Assembly (NCBI GenBank): GCA_018398815.1
Contig: CM031596.1
Coordinates: 74,300,635-74,364,634, forward strand
Source: Conus ventricosus
Taxonomy: Eukaryota; Mollusca; Gastropoda; Neogastropoda; Conidae
Reading direction: 5' to 3'
DNA: 64,000 nt
In this document: positions 33,798 through 44,095 of the stretch, in pieces
How positions within the stretch are numbered: position 1 is the stretch's first letter
How the letters are laid out: each line of letters starts with the position of its first letter
Position numbers and translations under genes: made by a program
The notes under the pieces: model-generated
Database searches by the model: none
What the model was told of the DNA's origin: nothing
The model's input: the letters and a program-made list of their open reading frames with translations, nothing else

Positions 33798-34455
33798 GTT
33801 GTTGTAGGTGTTGATGTGATTTATATCTATCAGTCTTCATTCTCGACGATGAAGTGCGACGATTTTGAGAAGTCACCATGTGGGCTGTAGCACTGCATTC
33901 ACCTTCCATTTCTTGAGCTTGTTTGTCAGACAGTTCAAGTAGACGAGCAGTATCCAAAAGCTGTGTCAAAGTGAGTTTTTCATCACGAAGTGCACGTTTA
34001 CGTAGTCTTGACGACGTACATCCTTGGAGAATTTGTGCTTTGATCTCCCTGTCTTCATTTTCAAAGTCACATCTTGCAGCGAGCAATCTCAGTCTTGTAT
34101 AAAAGGCGTCAATCGTTTCACCTTCAATTTGACGACACTGACGAAACTTGAATGTTTCGAAATCAATGTTCTTTTTCGGCGTAAAATGAGCATTGAAGGA
34201 ATCCACAAGGGCTTTGTACTCGTCGTTGACATCATCGCCTTCCCCTCTTTGTTGAGCAGTGAACGATTCGTAGATTGTGAAAACTTCTTCGCCGGCATAA
34301 TGCAGAAGAAGAGCTTTTTTCCTTGCTTTCTCTGTCACTGACAGTGCAGTGAGAAGAATTTCGAACCGTGTGAGCCATCTCTTCCAGCGGGTTCCCAGAG
34401 TTGCTTCATCAGAGTGAACTGGAAAATGTTCGAAGTTGGGCAGAGCGTTGGCCAT
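33562..34455 (-). CDS. Gypsy Gag
   Basis: It starts at an ATG 57 bases downstream of the LTR (MANALPNFEHFPVHSD). A capsid-like helical region follows, with FETFKFRQCRQIEGETIDAF and FYTRLRLLAARCDFENEDRE. The C-terminus has a zinc knuckle, CNWCGGQQHPREKC. Gag forms the particle and binds element RNA. The size (about 300 residues) is usual. Confidence 0.85.
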   Translation of the reverse strand: MANALPNFEHFPVHSDEATLGTRWKRWLTRFEILLTALSVTEKARKKALLLHYAGEEVFTIYESFTAQQRGEGDDVNDEYKALVDSFNAHFTPKKNIDFETFKFRQCRQIEGETIDAFYTRLRLLAARCDFENEDREIKAQILQGCTSSRLRKRALRDEKLTLTQLLDTARLLELSDKQAQEMEGECSATAHMVTSQNRRTSSSRMKTDRYKSHQHLQQRGPQQHSSQGSASRKNNQNSKMCNWCGGQQHPREKCPAKEKDLQLLFKSGTLCKGVQIRQAPILSTSSSSECDERSVL

Positions 34456-34492
34456 CTCTAATCAGTTGAACAAAATTTGAAGAGAACTTGTA

Positions 34493-34510
34493 GGTTCGTC
34501 CTCGTCGCCA
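34493..34510 (-). other. Primer binding site of the gypsy element
   Basis: TGGCGACGAGGACGAACC begins two bases inside the 5' LTR on the minus strand. TGG pairs with a tRNA CCA end. I do not assign the tRNA. Confidence 0.65.
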
Positions 34511-34512
34511 GT

Positions 34513-34799
34513 TGTGATGTTGTGTGTGTCGAATGCCAACCATTCACGACAAATCAGCATCACTGAATACAGCTCGTGTACTCTTAGACTATTTTAATAT
34601 TCCATAGAGATGAACACAGATTACAAAGATGGCTGACCAACATGTAGGGCTCCCGCTCGCATGCACCATGCTCAACCAATCAGCAACTCTCTATCATCAC
34701 AAACATCCGGGTCTCTCTATTCAATAAAGAACAGGAATGATGGGAGTTAAGGTAACATCATAATAATAATGTTTCAAAACGGATGTTGAAGACATTACA
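34513..34799 (-). repeat. 5' LTR of the gypsy element
   Basis: 287 bp, TGTAATG...ACATCACA on the minus strand. It is the start of the element transcript, though no TATA box is obvious. Confidence 0.92.
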
Positions 34800-34804
34800 T
34801 AAGG

Positions 34805-35211
34805 GACTGCCCTGTGCGTGCCTGCACCCTATGTGAACACAGCGCAGGATTGCACACAGCTGGACCGTTCTGCTGTTCAGGACAGTACTTCTCTGGGTCC
34901 CACCCGCACCTTCGGGTGTAGCCTATCTTTTTCCTGAGGGTAGAGTTTTATCATCATAGACATTTATATCCAGTTGTTGAAAGCAATGTTTTGTTCACAT
35001 GTGCTTCAAAAACGTTTTGATTGTTTGATCAAGCGAAGGACAGTTTTTAACATCGCTTCATTAGGCCTATCTTCACGTCGGAAGGATTGTTTACAACGAA
35101 AAGATAACCAAGTTCGGTTTTCTTTGCCAATTTCTTACCCAAAGACTTTCTTCATGCTTGGGTGGCCAGGTCCTGTGCCGATGAGGCTGCCTCAAGGAGG
35201 GAGCCGTACCG
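34805..35211. other. Unassigned sequence between the gypsy element and a foldback element
   Basis: No exon or ORF of note. It is a change from GC-moderate to AT-rich DNA. Confidence 0.4.
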
Positions 35212-35447
35212 GGAGAGAATGTAAATATGCGGGTCAAGCTCACCCATGTTATTTTGCACGATAACCCCCCTTTTCACATACAAATCACGTCCCTCACATG
35301 TCAGTATTGACCAATTTTAACACCTGTTTTTAAACAAAATTAACACGCAAAACCTCTAAAAATTGACGTAATCAGTACTTTAAAACGGGGGCTTACGTGC
35401 TAGATAAGATTTGGTGATGTGAACAAAGATATTTACATTCTCTCTCC
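35212..35447. mobile_element. Foldback/MITE-like element, about 236 bp
   Basis: GAGAGAATGTAAATAT at the left end (35213-35228) is exactly inverted at the right end (ATATTTACATTCTCTC, 35429-35444). The inverted similarity goes on inward for about 60-90 bases on each arm (blocks such as TTATTTTGCACGATAACCCCC against TTATCTAGCACGTAAGCCCCC on the other strand). The middle is AT-rich. It contains no ORF. Target duplication was not identified. Confidence 0.6.
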
Positions 35448-35536
35448 AGGAACATAAAATTGCCTAAATATTTTAAAATTTATATGGCTTGGCAATCCTA
35501 CTCCAGACACATGCTGCGACTTACTTATTTTTTTAA

Positions 35537-35892
35537 TTGTCGTTTTTTAATCTGGTTTTAAAAAATGAACCCCACGTAGTTATAAAGCTTACAGAAATAT
35601 TTGATGATTTTGGGTGGGCGATTAATGCTGGAGTTGATAAAGAAGTTTTAAAGGACATGTTTGATGGATTTATAACAGAACTTTTTGAAAGTTTAACTAT
35701 TCGAAAAAGCGTATTGAAAGCTGTTAGTATAATCCCAAAGTCTTGGCCTAAACCAATTATAAAGCTTTTTGCTATTTTACTTGATAATATTGCCCCCGAA
35801 GATGCTGACCTGCATGTTCTGATGATCTTGAAGGAGTAACTGTTACCTTTAAACCTGGTCAGTTTTTACGATTAGAAAAAGACTATGAGTAA
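35537..35892 (+). CDS. Unrecognised intronless ORF (frameshifted), about 115 residues
   Basis: A helical, acidic reading begins after a stop at 35534: VVIKLTEIFDDFGWAINAGV, then LKDMFDGFITELFESLTIRK, SVLKAVSIIPKSWPKPIIKL and FAILLDNIAPEDADLHV. The frame stops at 35839, but a one-base shift near 35820 continues as DDLEGVTVTFKPGQFLRLEK to a stop at 35892. No good ATG starts it, so the 5' end is probably also shifted. It has no family I recognise. It stands just before a second compact ORF with short, AT-rich spacing, unlike the host gene exons. Confidence 0.45.
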
Positions 35893-35942
35893 TAAATAAT
35901 AACTGAATTTACAATTATTTTTTATTTATTTTATATTAAAAA

Positions 35943-36206
35943 ATGACTGCTGAACTCAGTGAATCTGATTTAAAGAATTGTAATGAACTATTTGACGAAA
36001 CAATGAAAGTATTAAACATTGATTTTAGTGAATTTGGATTTGAGAATGATGTAAACAATATAATAAAAGATCATAGTGAACTATTTAACGAAGCAATCAA
36101 AGTGATAAACATTGACTGTAGTGATTCAGAAAAAGCTAAAATATTAGCAGGCGTTATTGTAAGGTTAACGTGTCTTGAAGTGTTGCAACGCTTGGGTGAA
36201 GAATAA
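35943..36206 (+). CDS. Unrecognised small ORF with an internal duplication, 87 residues
   Basis: The ATG at 35943 follows an A-rich TATATTAAAAA leader, and the ORF ends in TAA. The protein is acidic and has an internal repeat: NELFDETMKVLNIDFSE and SELFNEAIKVINIDCSD, about 27 residues apart. The C-terminus is hydrophobic/helical (AKILAGVIVRLTCLEVLQRL). No function is proposed. Intronless layout and about 50-60-base spacing to its neighbours recall large DNA viruses or Maverick-type elements, but nothing diagnostic is visible. Confidence 0.5.
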   Translation: MTAELSESDLKNCNELFDETMKVLNIDFSEFGFENDVNNIIKDHSELFNEAIKVINIDCSDSEKAKILAGVIVRLTCLEVLQRLGEE

Positions 36207-36269
36207 AAGCCCGCTTTACTTACTTTTATATACATTTATTTTTTTAATTTATGTAATATTTTGAGTTAA

Positions 36270-36318
36270 ATGACCTACATCAAAAAAACGCAGCCGGCGG
36301 TTGAATACAATGTTAGCG
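36270..36318 (+). CDS. Start of a third compact ORF, cut by the assembly gap
   Basis: The ATG at 36270 opens MTYIKKTQPAVEYNVS before the N run begins. The position, about 60 bases after the previous stop behind a T/A-rich leader, suggests it belongs to the same compact block. Confidence 0.35.
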
Positions 36319-37318
36319 NNNNNNNNNNNNNNNNNNNNNNNNNNNNNNNNNNNNNNNNNNNNNNNNNNNNNNNNNNNNNNNNNNNNNNNNNNNNNNNNNN
36401 NNNNNNNNNNNNNNNNNNNNNNNNNNNNNNNNNNNNNNNNNNNNNNNNNNNNNNNNNNNNNNNNNNNNNNNNNNNNNNNNNNNNNNNNNNNNNNNNNNNN
36501 NNNNNNNNNNNNNNNNNNNNNNNNNNNNNNNNNNNNNNNNNNNNNNNNNNNNNNNNNNNNNNNNNNNNNNNNNNNNNNNNNNNNNNNNNNNNNNNNNNNN
36601 NNNNNNNNNNNNNNNNNNNNNNNNNNNNNNNNNNNNNNNNNNNNNNNNNNNNNNNNNNNNNNNNNNNNNNNNNNNNNNNNNNNNNNNNNNNNNNNNNNNN
36701 NNNNNNNNNNNNNNNNNNNNNNNNNNNNNNNNNNNNNNNNNNNNNNNNNNNNNNNNNNNNNNNNNNNNNNNNNNNNNNNNNNNNNNNNNNNNNNNNNNNN
36801 NNNNNNNNNNNNNNNNNNNNNNNNNNNNNNNNNNNNNNNNNNNNNNNNNNNNNNNNNNNNNNNNNNNNNNNNNNNNNNNNNNNNNNNNNNNNNNNNNNNN
36901 NNNNNNNNNNNNNNNNNNNNNNNNNNNNNNNNNNNNNNNNNNNNNNNNNNNNNNNNNNNNNNNNNNNNNNNNNNNNNNNNNNNNNNNNNNNNNNNNNNNN
37001 NNNNNNNNNNNNNNNNNNNNNNNNNNNNNNNNNNNNNNNNNNNNNNNNNNNNNNNNNNNNNNNNNNNNNNNNNNNNNNNNNNNNNNNNNNNNNNNNNNNN
37101 NNNNNNNNNNNNNNNNNNNNNNNNNNNNNNNNNNNNNNNNNNNNNNNNNNNNNNNNNNNNNNNNNNNNNNNNNNNNNNNNNNNNNNNNNNNNNNNNNNNN
37201 NNNNNNNNNNNNNNNNNNNNNNNNNNNNNNNNNNNNNNNNNNNNNNNNNNNNNNNNNNNNNNNNNNNNNNNNNNNNNNNNNNNNNNNNNNNNNNNNNNNN
37301 NNNNNNNNNNNNNNNNNN
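36319..37318. other. Assembly gap of 1000 N
   Basis: Exactly 1000 undetermined bases. Long open frames reported through it are artefacts of N. Confidence 0.99.
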
Positions 37319-40300
37319 GTTTTCCTTTTTAAACATTCACTTAAAGGAATCCCTTTCCCATCCCCCTTATCGAAAAACAGTCCCTTTTACTAAACAAGCG
37401 CTTTTTGTCCAACATTTTTCATTTAAAATGAACAAAGTCTCACAAAAAAATTATAAACCCATACCCCTTTGGAAAATTGAAAACCCTTTTCCCATCAGAA
37501 AAACTGTAAAAAAACACATATTTTTAAAAAAGTAGTATGGGGCCCGGGACATGACGGGCCCTTTCCTTGATTTGCGGCTGTAGTCGGAAAAAATTAGTCA
37601 GCCCAAATTTCTGTCGCCCCGGGGATGTACTGAACTCGAACCTGTGGGCTGCAGTCCCTTTTCCCAACGAGCCCCCTACTTTTTTTTCGGGCTGCGCCTT
37701 TGTGCTGGGTCCCCGCTGTTATTTTTAAAGGAAAGAAAATTCGCATGGAAAATTTTTTGGTTTCCATTCACACCCAATTGGGTTAAACCCCGGGATTACC
37801 TTTTCATTTTGATGGGGGAATGGTCCTTTCCAATGCTTCAGCGCTTGTTGTACCCGGGGGGGAGCAGAAACAGGCCCTTGATCTCCCACCTTGGGGGATT
37901 GCTTCCTCCCCTTCCTGTATATTGCTTCTTCTGAACGACCCTACCCTCCTGAAAATTTTCTTTGAAACCCTTAATGTTCTTTCCCTGTGCCCCCCTTTTG
38001 GGAAACAAGGCGAGGGGGGGCCCGTTCGATCAACCCACTCTCCTAAATTTTGGTGTGTAAATTTAACGGGGGAGGGGTTTTTTAAGGGGGGCCCTTTCCC
38101 TTTCCCCCTCTTTTTGGCGGACCTTTGACACAAACCCATGAAGCAAAAACCGTTTTTGTCGGCCATTGCCCCGGGCCAATAAAAATTCATCAAAGATTGG
38201 CAGCTGTTTTGCTGGTGCCGAGTTGAACCCCCAATGAGGGGGACTCATGACCCACGACAGGGACAGTGAAAGGGTTTAACACGCGGGTTTACTCTAACTG
38301 GGGTTTTTCCCCTTTCCCCCCCCCTTCTTTCCCTTTTTTTGGTGAAAAAATGGGTTTCAAAAAACCCGCCTTTCACCAGAAATTCTGTCTCACCCTCAAA
38401 AACCACCTGTTTCTTCCCCTCTTCCCTATACCCCCCAAGATTCACGAGCGAAGGGTCTTTTTCCCCTGGGGTTTGCCCTAAACTATCGGGGGCAATCTAT
38501 GCCTGATTTTCCTTGCTGGAAGGGACTAACGGTTTATAAAACCTTTTCCCCCCTTTTTGCTCAGTTTGGAATGCTCCCCCTGTTGCGGGTCAACAAACGG
38601 ATCCCTGGACCCCTTGACCGGGAAATTTTTTCCCTTTTAAATCAAATCATAAAGGGGGTTTTCTCCTTCACCAGGCAGACAACTGGCCTGAGAAGTAAGG
38701 GGTACGTACTTCTATCTTGGGCAACTAAAAAATTCCCTAAAAAATTTGCCATCGATTAGATTTGGGTTTGGATTTGCCCCGTCAAAAACCCTTTCCCCGA
38801 CCAGGGGTTGTTTTACTAAACCCATTAAAAACCCGTGTCTCGTAACACTTTCACCCCCCTGCTGGCCAATCCACCCCTTTTCCCCTGGAATGAACCACTC
38901 AGCCTAGTGCCCTCACTGACCTGACTGCTGTCCCAGTTTCTAGCCAAAAGGGCCGCACTTTCCCCCCTCTTCGTTTTGGGTCCCTTTTGGTTTTCCCCTG
39001 CAGGTGTTTTCCCTGGCGACCTTTAACCTTTTTGGCAAAAAAGGTGCTGCCTTTTGGAACCCCAGGAAATTCCCTCGCCACATTTTCCTTCTTGTTGGGC
39101 AAAAGAAACACCTATTGTCCTTTGTCCCCGTTTTGGGCCCCCCCCTGGGGGGGTTTCAGCTTTGTGGAAACTCCCTTTGTCCCCTTGCACCCCTTCACCT
39201 GTGTTTGCCGGGTTTTCCTGCACCTTGTTTCCCAAAAAAGTGCCTCCCTATTTTAAACCCCGTAACCCCAAGCAAATCCCTGCTGCTCTGGCTGTTCTTT
39301 TTAAAGTATAGTTAACCCCTGGGGCTGAAAAAATGAAAAATTGGTTTTTCATTAAAAAGCTTTTTTTAAACGAACTTTCTTGTACCATTTACTCTAACCC
39401 CCCCCCCTTTTAAAATTTTGATCTAAAAGTGCACCAAACTGGTGGACGTTTAAATTTTTGTAATTTGTGAACGAAATTTCTTCCTGAAAACCCCCCCCCT
39501 GTGGGGGGTAAATCCTTCATCAATTTTTTCCCTTCACGGGACCAAAAACAGATTTTTCGGTCTGCTGGTAACGCAGTGAAAAACTGTATTGCCTTACCCG
39601 TCAATAGCGCCGGGCAAAATGAATGCCCCCTCTTTTTGAAGGAAAACCCGACTGGTAGCAAAAGTTTTAAAACACTGATTTACGCATCAATCAAAATTTA
39701 CCCCTTTAGAGAAATTTTTGGAACTTTGGGGGGGGGCTTTAAATGCGACCCGGGGTCCTGGGAAAAAGAAATACCAATCCCCCGGTGGTTCCCCCCGGGA
39801 TTTTCGTCTCTCTAACTCTAATTTTAATTCTTAATTTTTTTGTTTCCTGCGCTTTTCCCAGCCCGATTAGCTGAATCCTTAATTTTTTCTGTTTCCCGCG
39901 TAATTTTTTCTGGGTTTCCCGCGCTTCTTTAGCCTTTTCCTGCTTGCTATTTTACTGGCACGGCGTCTTTCGTGATCATTCTTTTCCATCTTTTGGGTTT
40001 GGGGTTTTTTCCCAAAAAATCGCAAATTTTCCTGAGTAAAACCCAATCAAAGAGCGAGTCACAAGTTGTTCAATAGGGGTGTTTTTTCGTCCGCCCCTTT
40101 AAATTTTTTTTTTTAAAAAGATTCTATTATACGGCAGCCAAAAATGGTTTTGGGTTTCGACCGAGTGACGTTTATGGCCCAATTTTATGAATTTATAAAT
40201 ATTGGGGACAAGTAAATTTTTTTTTATAAGAAAGCCTAGGCCCTGAACCCCCTATGAGGAGCGGAAATTTTTTTGGAAAATTTTGGAAAAAAGTTTTCTG

Positions 40301-41060
40301 GGGAAATGCAAGCCTAGTTTTTAACTATCTTGGAAGCAATGCCAAAAAAATAGTATTTAACTATCTTGGAAAACAAACGTTTTGGGAAAATACCTTGTCT
40401 TTGGATTACAATTTTGGGAATTCCCCCCAGCTTCCCTTGGGGAAGTTGAAAAAATTATTTAAAAAATTTGGGGCCGAATATCCCGGAAGGGCCCCGCCAA
40501 AAAATTGTCAACCTGGGGTATGGCAAATGGGGGAAAGGAATAGCGCACACCCCAAAACCCTCACAGCTTTTTACAATCTCATTCATATTTCATGCCTTTT
40601 TGTACAAAAACCAATTGTAAAGGGCTATTAAATTTATACAATGATCATAGAACCAAAAAAAACAATGGGATTTTGGAGTAAACAAAATAAAATTCTCTCT
40701 TTTTTTGAAAATTCACCCGAATCATTTATCTAAATCATCTTAAAATAACCCCGGGGATAAAAAAAATTTTTTTCTTTACCTGGCCCGGTGATTTAAAATA
40801 TTAAAAAACACTGTCTTTTCTTTTTTTTTTTTTTTTTTGTTTTTTTCACTTTTTTACTTTCACAAACCCAAACAAAAATGTGGCATGGTCAGGGGGGGGC
40901 TGCTGGACTGGGAAAGGGTTTTTCTGGGTGGCACTGGTCAGGTTAGAATGCCCGGGCCCGGGTTGGCCTGTGGTTCTGCTTTACGAAGGGACGCTGCCCG
41001 GGATGGGGGGTTCCCAACCCCGGGTTTAGTTGAACAGTGACTATCAAAAAATTTGATCTG
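37319..41060. other. Low-quality sequence, no interpretable gene
   Basis: The stretch is full of expanded homopolymers (CCCCCCC, GGGGGGG, TTTTTTT, AAAAAA) at a density seen almost nowhere else in the window. It has abrupt composition shifts and only short chance ORFs. The word TTTAACTATCTTGGAA occurs twice near 40320 and 40360. It directly follows the 1-kb gap. It may be uncorrected single-read sequence used to fill a gap. Confidence 0.6.
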
Positions 41061-42224
41061 TTCTCTTTCTTTTTCCGCATTAACGCATTGCACTCTCTCT
41101 CTCTTTTCTGTCTGCTCTATCAAATGGCCCTGGTTGCTTTTCTTTTCTTTTTTTTTTTCTTTTTTTTTCTTAATCAGTTAGCAAAATCTCTCTTCAACAT
41201 CTCTTTTCCCTTTGTCCCCTTTCCCCGCGACTCTTTCTGTGCTAAGGGTCAACTGGTTCTCTTCTTTTCCTCCCCTTCTCTCTGCTTCTCTCTCGAGCAG
41301 AAATTTCACCAGAAAATCTTTTCCCCTCTCTCGGGCGGGCTTTTCCCCGTCCTTCCTTCTCACTCACGCTTTCCCTTTTTTTATCCAATCCCATTGTCAA
41401 AGGGTGAGTACCCCTTGGTCGTATTTTCCCGCCTCATACTGAGGTTGCCTCCCCTGCAATTTCATTGGACCTTCAAATTGTCAAAGTCACATCTACCCGC
41501 CTTGCTCTCTGTGGTGGTCAGTGGTCATTTAATTAATTAGCTTGATTTCACCCCACCACACACTACCTTTCCCCTTCCTACTTCAACTGGCGCCGTCTGG
41601 CTTAACTTGTGGGCGCTGGTCGCAAATTGGCTGGATGAGTCTGACCCAGGCGCCGAGACTCGTCTGAGCAGACCTATTGAGACGTCGACCCAAGCTGCTT
41701 AGTCTGTCTGGCAGACAGTGCTGTCTCCGTAGAGGACTGAGAATAGCCTCCCGCCGTGCTTAATTGGCTGACCCGACACATGAGGCCGTCTGCCTGGCGC
41801 CCAGAATGTTTGACTTTGGGCTTATGCCAGTTGAGCTGGCTGGCGAATGACCACGACTTCGGTTTTCTTTTTTTTGTCCGTGACAGAACTCAAACCTTGA
41901 TCTTTTGAGGAGAACTGCTGTGTTGATTCTAAATCTCTTTAAACTGCTGTTGGTCTAGAATGTCTTGCAAACATTGACAGATTTATGTCAATAAACAAAC
42001 GGACAAGATCAAAGTGACCAAAGTCACAGAGAGGAGAGACAGTTTCTGTGTGGTTTTCTTTTGCTGTATTGTAGTGTTTTGTTTCAGTCGAAGGATACTC
42101 TGTAACTTTGTACTGCTTTGTCTTCTTTCTTTGTTTTGTGTCCACATAATGTATGCAGGTTTAGAATGAAATCTGGCTGATACAGTTGCTTGACTGTGTG
42201 CATGATTGTGGTTGGTGACAGGAG
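41061..42224. other. Unassigned sequence; T/C-rich then GC-rich
   Basis: T- and C-rich runs fill about 41060-41480. A GC-rich stretch at 41590-41820 has repeated CTGGCG, GTCTG and GCGCC words but no clean palindrome. No exon was recognised before the acceptor at 42224. Confidence 0.4.
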
Positions 42225-42295
42225 GTCCGCCTGTCTGCTGCCAAAGCCCTCACAGCATGGGATTGTTTGCACGAGCTTGCGAAGCTGTGGAGAAG
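42225..42295 (+). CDS. Host gene exon (exon J), HEAT-type helix
   Basis: The acceptor GGTGACAG and the consensus donor GTAAGT bound the exon. The reading is EVRLSAAKALTAWDCLHELA followed by KLWR. EVRLSAAKAL is the second-helix consensus of a HEAT repeat (V-R-x-x-A-A-x-A-L). It leaves one base. The next exon needs two bases left over, so an intermediate exon may be missing. Confidence 0.6.
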
Positions 42296-42355
42296 TAAGT
42301 TTCTGTCGTGGCCTGGCACAGAGGGGGAAGCACACATATACATGCACACATACAT

Positions 42356-42356
<1 letters not shown>

Positions 42357-42406
<50 letters not shown>

Positions 42407-42424
42407 ACCACCACCACCACCATC

Positions 42425-42491
<67 letters not shown>

Positions 42492-42577
42492 TCACTCACT
42501 CACTCACAATCGTCTAATAACACTTACAGTGAATAGACGTTTAACTAAAGAATTATTAACATTCACTCACTCACTCA

Positions 42578-42655
<78 letters not shown>
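42357..42655. repeat. (AC)n arrays with CCA and CTCA blocks
   Basis: AC repeats contain a (CCA)n block (about 42404-42421) and TCAC blocks (42488-42508 and 42563-42583). The CTCACTCACTCACTCA phrase occurs twice, so part of the array was duplicated with the unique stretch between. Confidence 0.95.
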
Positions 42656-42657
<2 letters not shown>

Positions 42658-42804
42658 TCAATTCAATTCAATTCAAATTTAATCCTTGACCCCTGCTGGG
42701 GCATGGAGGATACAAATGTAACAAAGAGAAATACGAAACTCACTCAGAACAATGTGTGAACATAGTTGCGAAATGCTGAATTCTGGTGAACTGTAACGAT
42801 CTCA

Positions 42805-43488
42805 TTAAACAATCTTCCCATTTTTTAGAAACTTACTAATATTCAAACAAATGCGTCTTCCTTTTTGAAATAAATTACAAAAGTTGAAAACAGACTTTGG
42901 TTTTAGATATTTTTTAGGGATGAATTTTTCACGAAGTTCATTATATTTTGGACATTCCATGATGCAATGAAATTCATCTCCAATTTCACCCATTTCACAG
43001 TTACGACAAATACGCATTTCTCTTGGAACATTATGGTGTCTTCCAATTTCAATTTGCAATTTATGGTTACTACATCAAAATTTGAATAAAGGTATAACAT
43101 AAATATCTGGTAAGGTAGAAATATAATGTTCTTTTCCAAAGACAGTCTTTATACTTTTATAGAATACACACTTGTTGCTGTTTTCAAGAGAACTGCGCCA
43201 ATCACGAGCATAATTATTTTGCAACTCCTTTTTAACACACTTGCATAAGTTATTTCTGTTTGTGAATGAATGAGATTCCCAAACACAGTCAAAACCAGTT
43301 TCAAATAAAATGCTTTTAACATAACTAAGCCCTGGTGAAAAGAAAATTCCTTTTGTATATAGTTCATGTAAGATATTATATACTTTGTTTGAATACTTCT
43401 TAGAATCAGGAACAACTAAGTTAGCCCAGAACCTTATCATTCTTACTTTAATCAGTACAGATAAAGGATAGATTCCGGGTTTCACCAT
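42805..43488 (-). CDS. LINE C-terminal domain with CCHC-type zinc motif (frameshifted)
   Basis: Two overlapping frames (43075-43488 and 42805-43059) carry the ORF2 tail. The first is alpha-helical (KVRMIRFWANLVVPDSKKYS). The second has the zinc-binding motif CRNC...HCIMEC followed by PKYNELREKFIPKKY. Such tails bind nucleic acid in LINE proteins. Confidence 0.7.
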
Positions 43489-44071
43489 AAATCATTGAAG
43501 TCATTGTAGTTTTATTTAATCTAAATAAATACTTTAAAAAACGAAACTGTAACTTTTCTAATATATCAACATTTTCATAACCCCAAATTTCACAACCATA
43601 CAACAACACAGGTACAACTATGGAATAAAATAATTGTATGCAAACATCAGTTGGCAATTTCTGCTTCCTTGCAATTTGTAATAATGAAAACATTGCCTTG
43701 ACAGCCTGATTATAAGCACATTTTTTTGCTTTGTAAAACGAACCTGTTCTGCTGAACTCGATGCCTAAGTATTTAATTGAATTAAGAACCTCTATTTTTT
43801 CATTCCCAAAGAAAAAAATTTCACGCATACTATTTCGACCATGAAAGACAACATTTTTTGTTTTCTTTGGATTTACTTCTAATTGCCATTGCATGCAATA
43901 TATATGTAAGGCATTATGTTCTTTTTGCAAAGCTGATTTAGAATTTGCCAGTAAAATTGTATCATCAGCATATAACAATACAAGCAATTTAATCAACTGT
44001 TCAAGTTTCAACTCTTGCGTTAAATCATATTCTAGAGTAGAACAGTTATTGTCAATAAGGAACTGTTGCAC
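43448..44071 (-). CDS. LINE reverse transcriptase fragment (palm, thumb)
   Basis: 207 residues are open from a Met near the end of a truncated RT. The catalytic box YADD is intact, followed by the helix with NPKKTK and the thumb KYLGIEF. The C-terminal part continues with one frame change at about 43450 into the next fragment. It is a 5'-truncated copy, therefore inactive. Confidence 0.8.
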   Translation of the reverse strand: MQQFLIDNNCSTLEYDLTQELKLEQLIKLLVLLYADDTILLANSKSALQKEHNALHIYCMQWQLEVNPKKTKNVVFHGRNSMREIFFFGNEKIEVLNSIKYLGIEFSRTGSFYKAKKCAYNQAVKAMFSLLQIARKQKLPTDVCIQLFYSIVVPVLLYGCEIWGYENVDILEKLQFRFLKYLFRLNKTTMTSMIYGETRNLSFICTD

Positions 44072-44095
44072 AGCTTTACATTTCCGTCCTTATTG

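Larger units (their letters stand above)
29644..34799 (-). mobile_element. Ty3/gypsy LTR retrotransposon (Mag-like), minus strand
   Basis: The element is 5156 bp and carries 5' LTR (34513-34799), PBS, gag, protease-RT-RNase H-integrase, PPT and 3' LTR (29644-29929). TAAGG stands on both sides (29639-29643 and 34800-34804), a perfect 5-bp target duplication. The LTRs appear identical apart from one T, so insertion was recent. The SDDI active site in RT and the absence of an env ORF suggest the Mag lineage. The pol reading is broken by several one-base shifts. Confidence 0.92.
42655..44095 (-). mobile_element. 5'-truncated LINE with YADD reverse transcriptase and (GAATT)n tail
   Basis: On the minus strand, the RT core with LLYADDTILLANS starts near 44000 and runs through LEVNPKKTKNVVF, IKYLGIEFSR and VPVLLYGCEIWG. 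A C-terminal zinc-like motif CRNCEMGEIGDEFHCIMEC follows near 42980-43010. The 3' end carries a CCCCAGCAGGGG hairpin word, then AATTGAATTGAATTG at 42653-42680. RNase H is absent, so this is CR1/L2-like in layout. The 5' half (endonuclease and early RT) is missing. Confidence 0.82.

Noticed and set aside
36270..37535. Long ORFs spanning the gap
   Set aside because: They exist only because N codons are not stops.
37644..41540. Numerous 60-170-residue ORFs in the low-quality stretch
   Set aside because: Their composition follows homopolymer runs (Phe, Pro, Lys, Gly). None has a family motif or splice context.
41590..41820. GC-rich palindromic element
   Set aside because: Repeated GGCGCC and GTCTG words suggested inverted repeats, but the arms do not align over a useful length.
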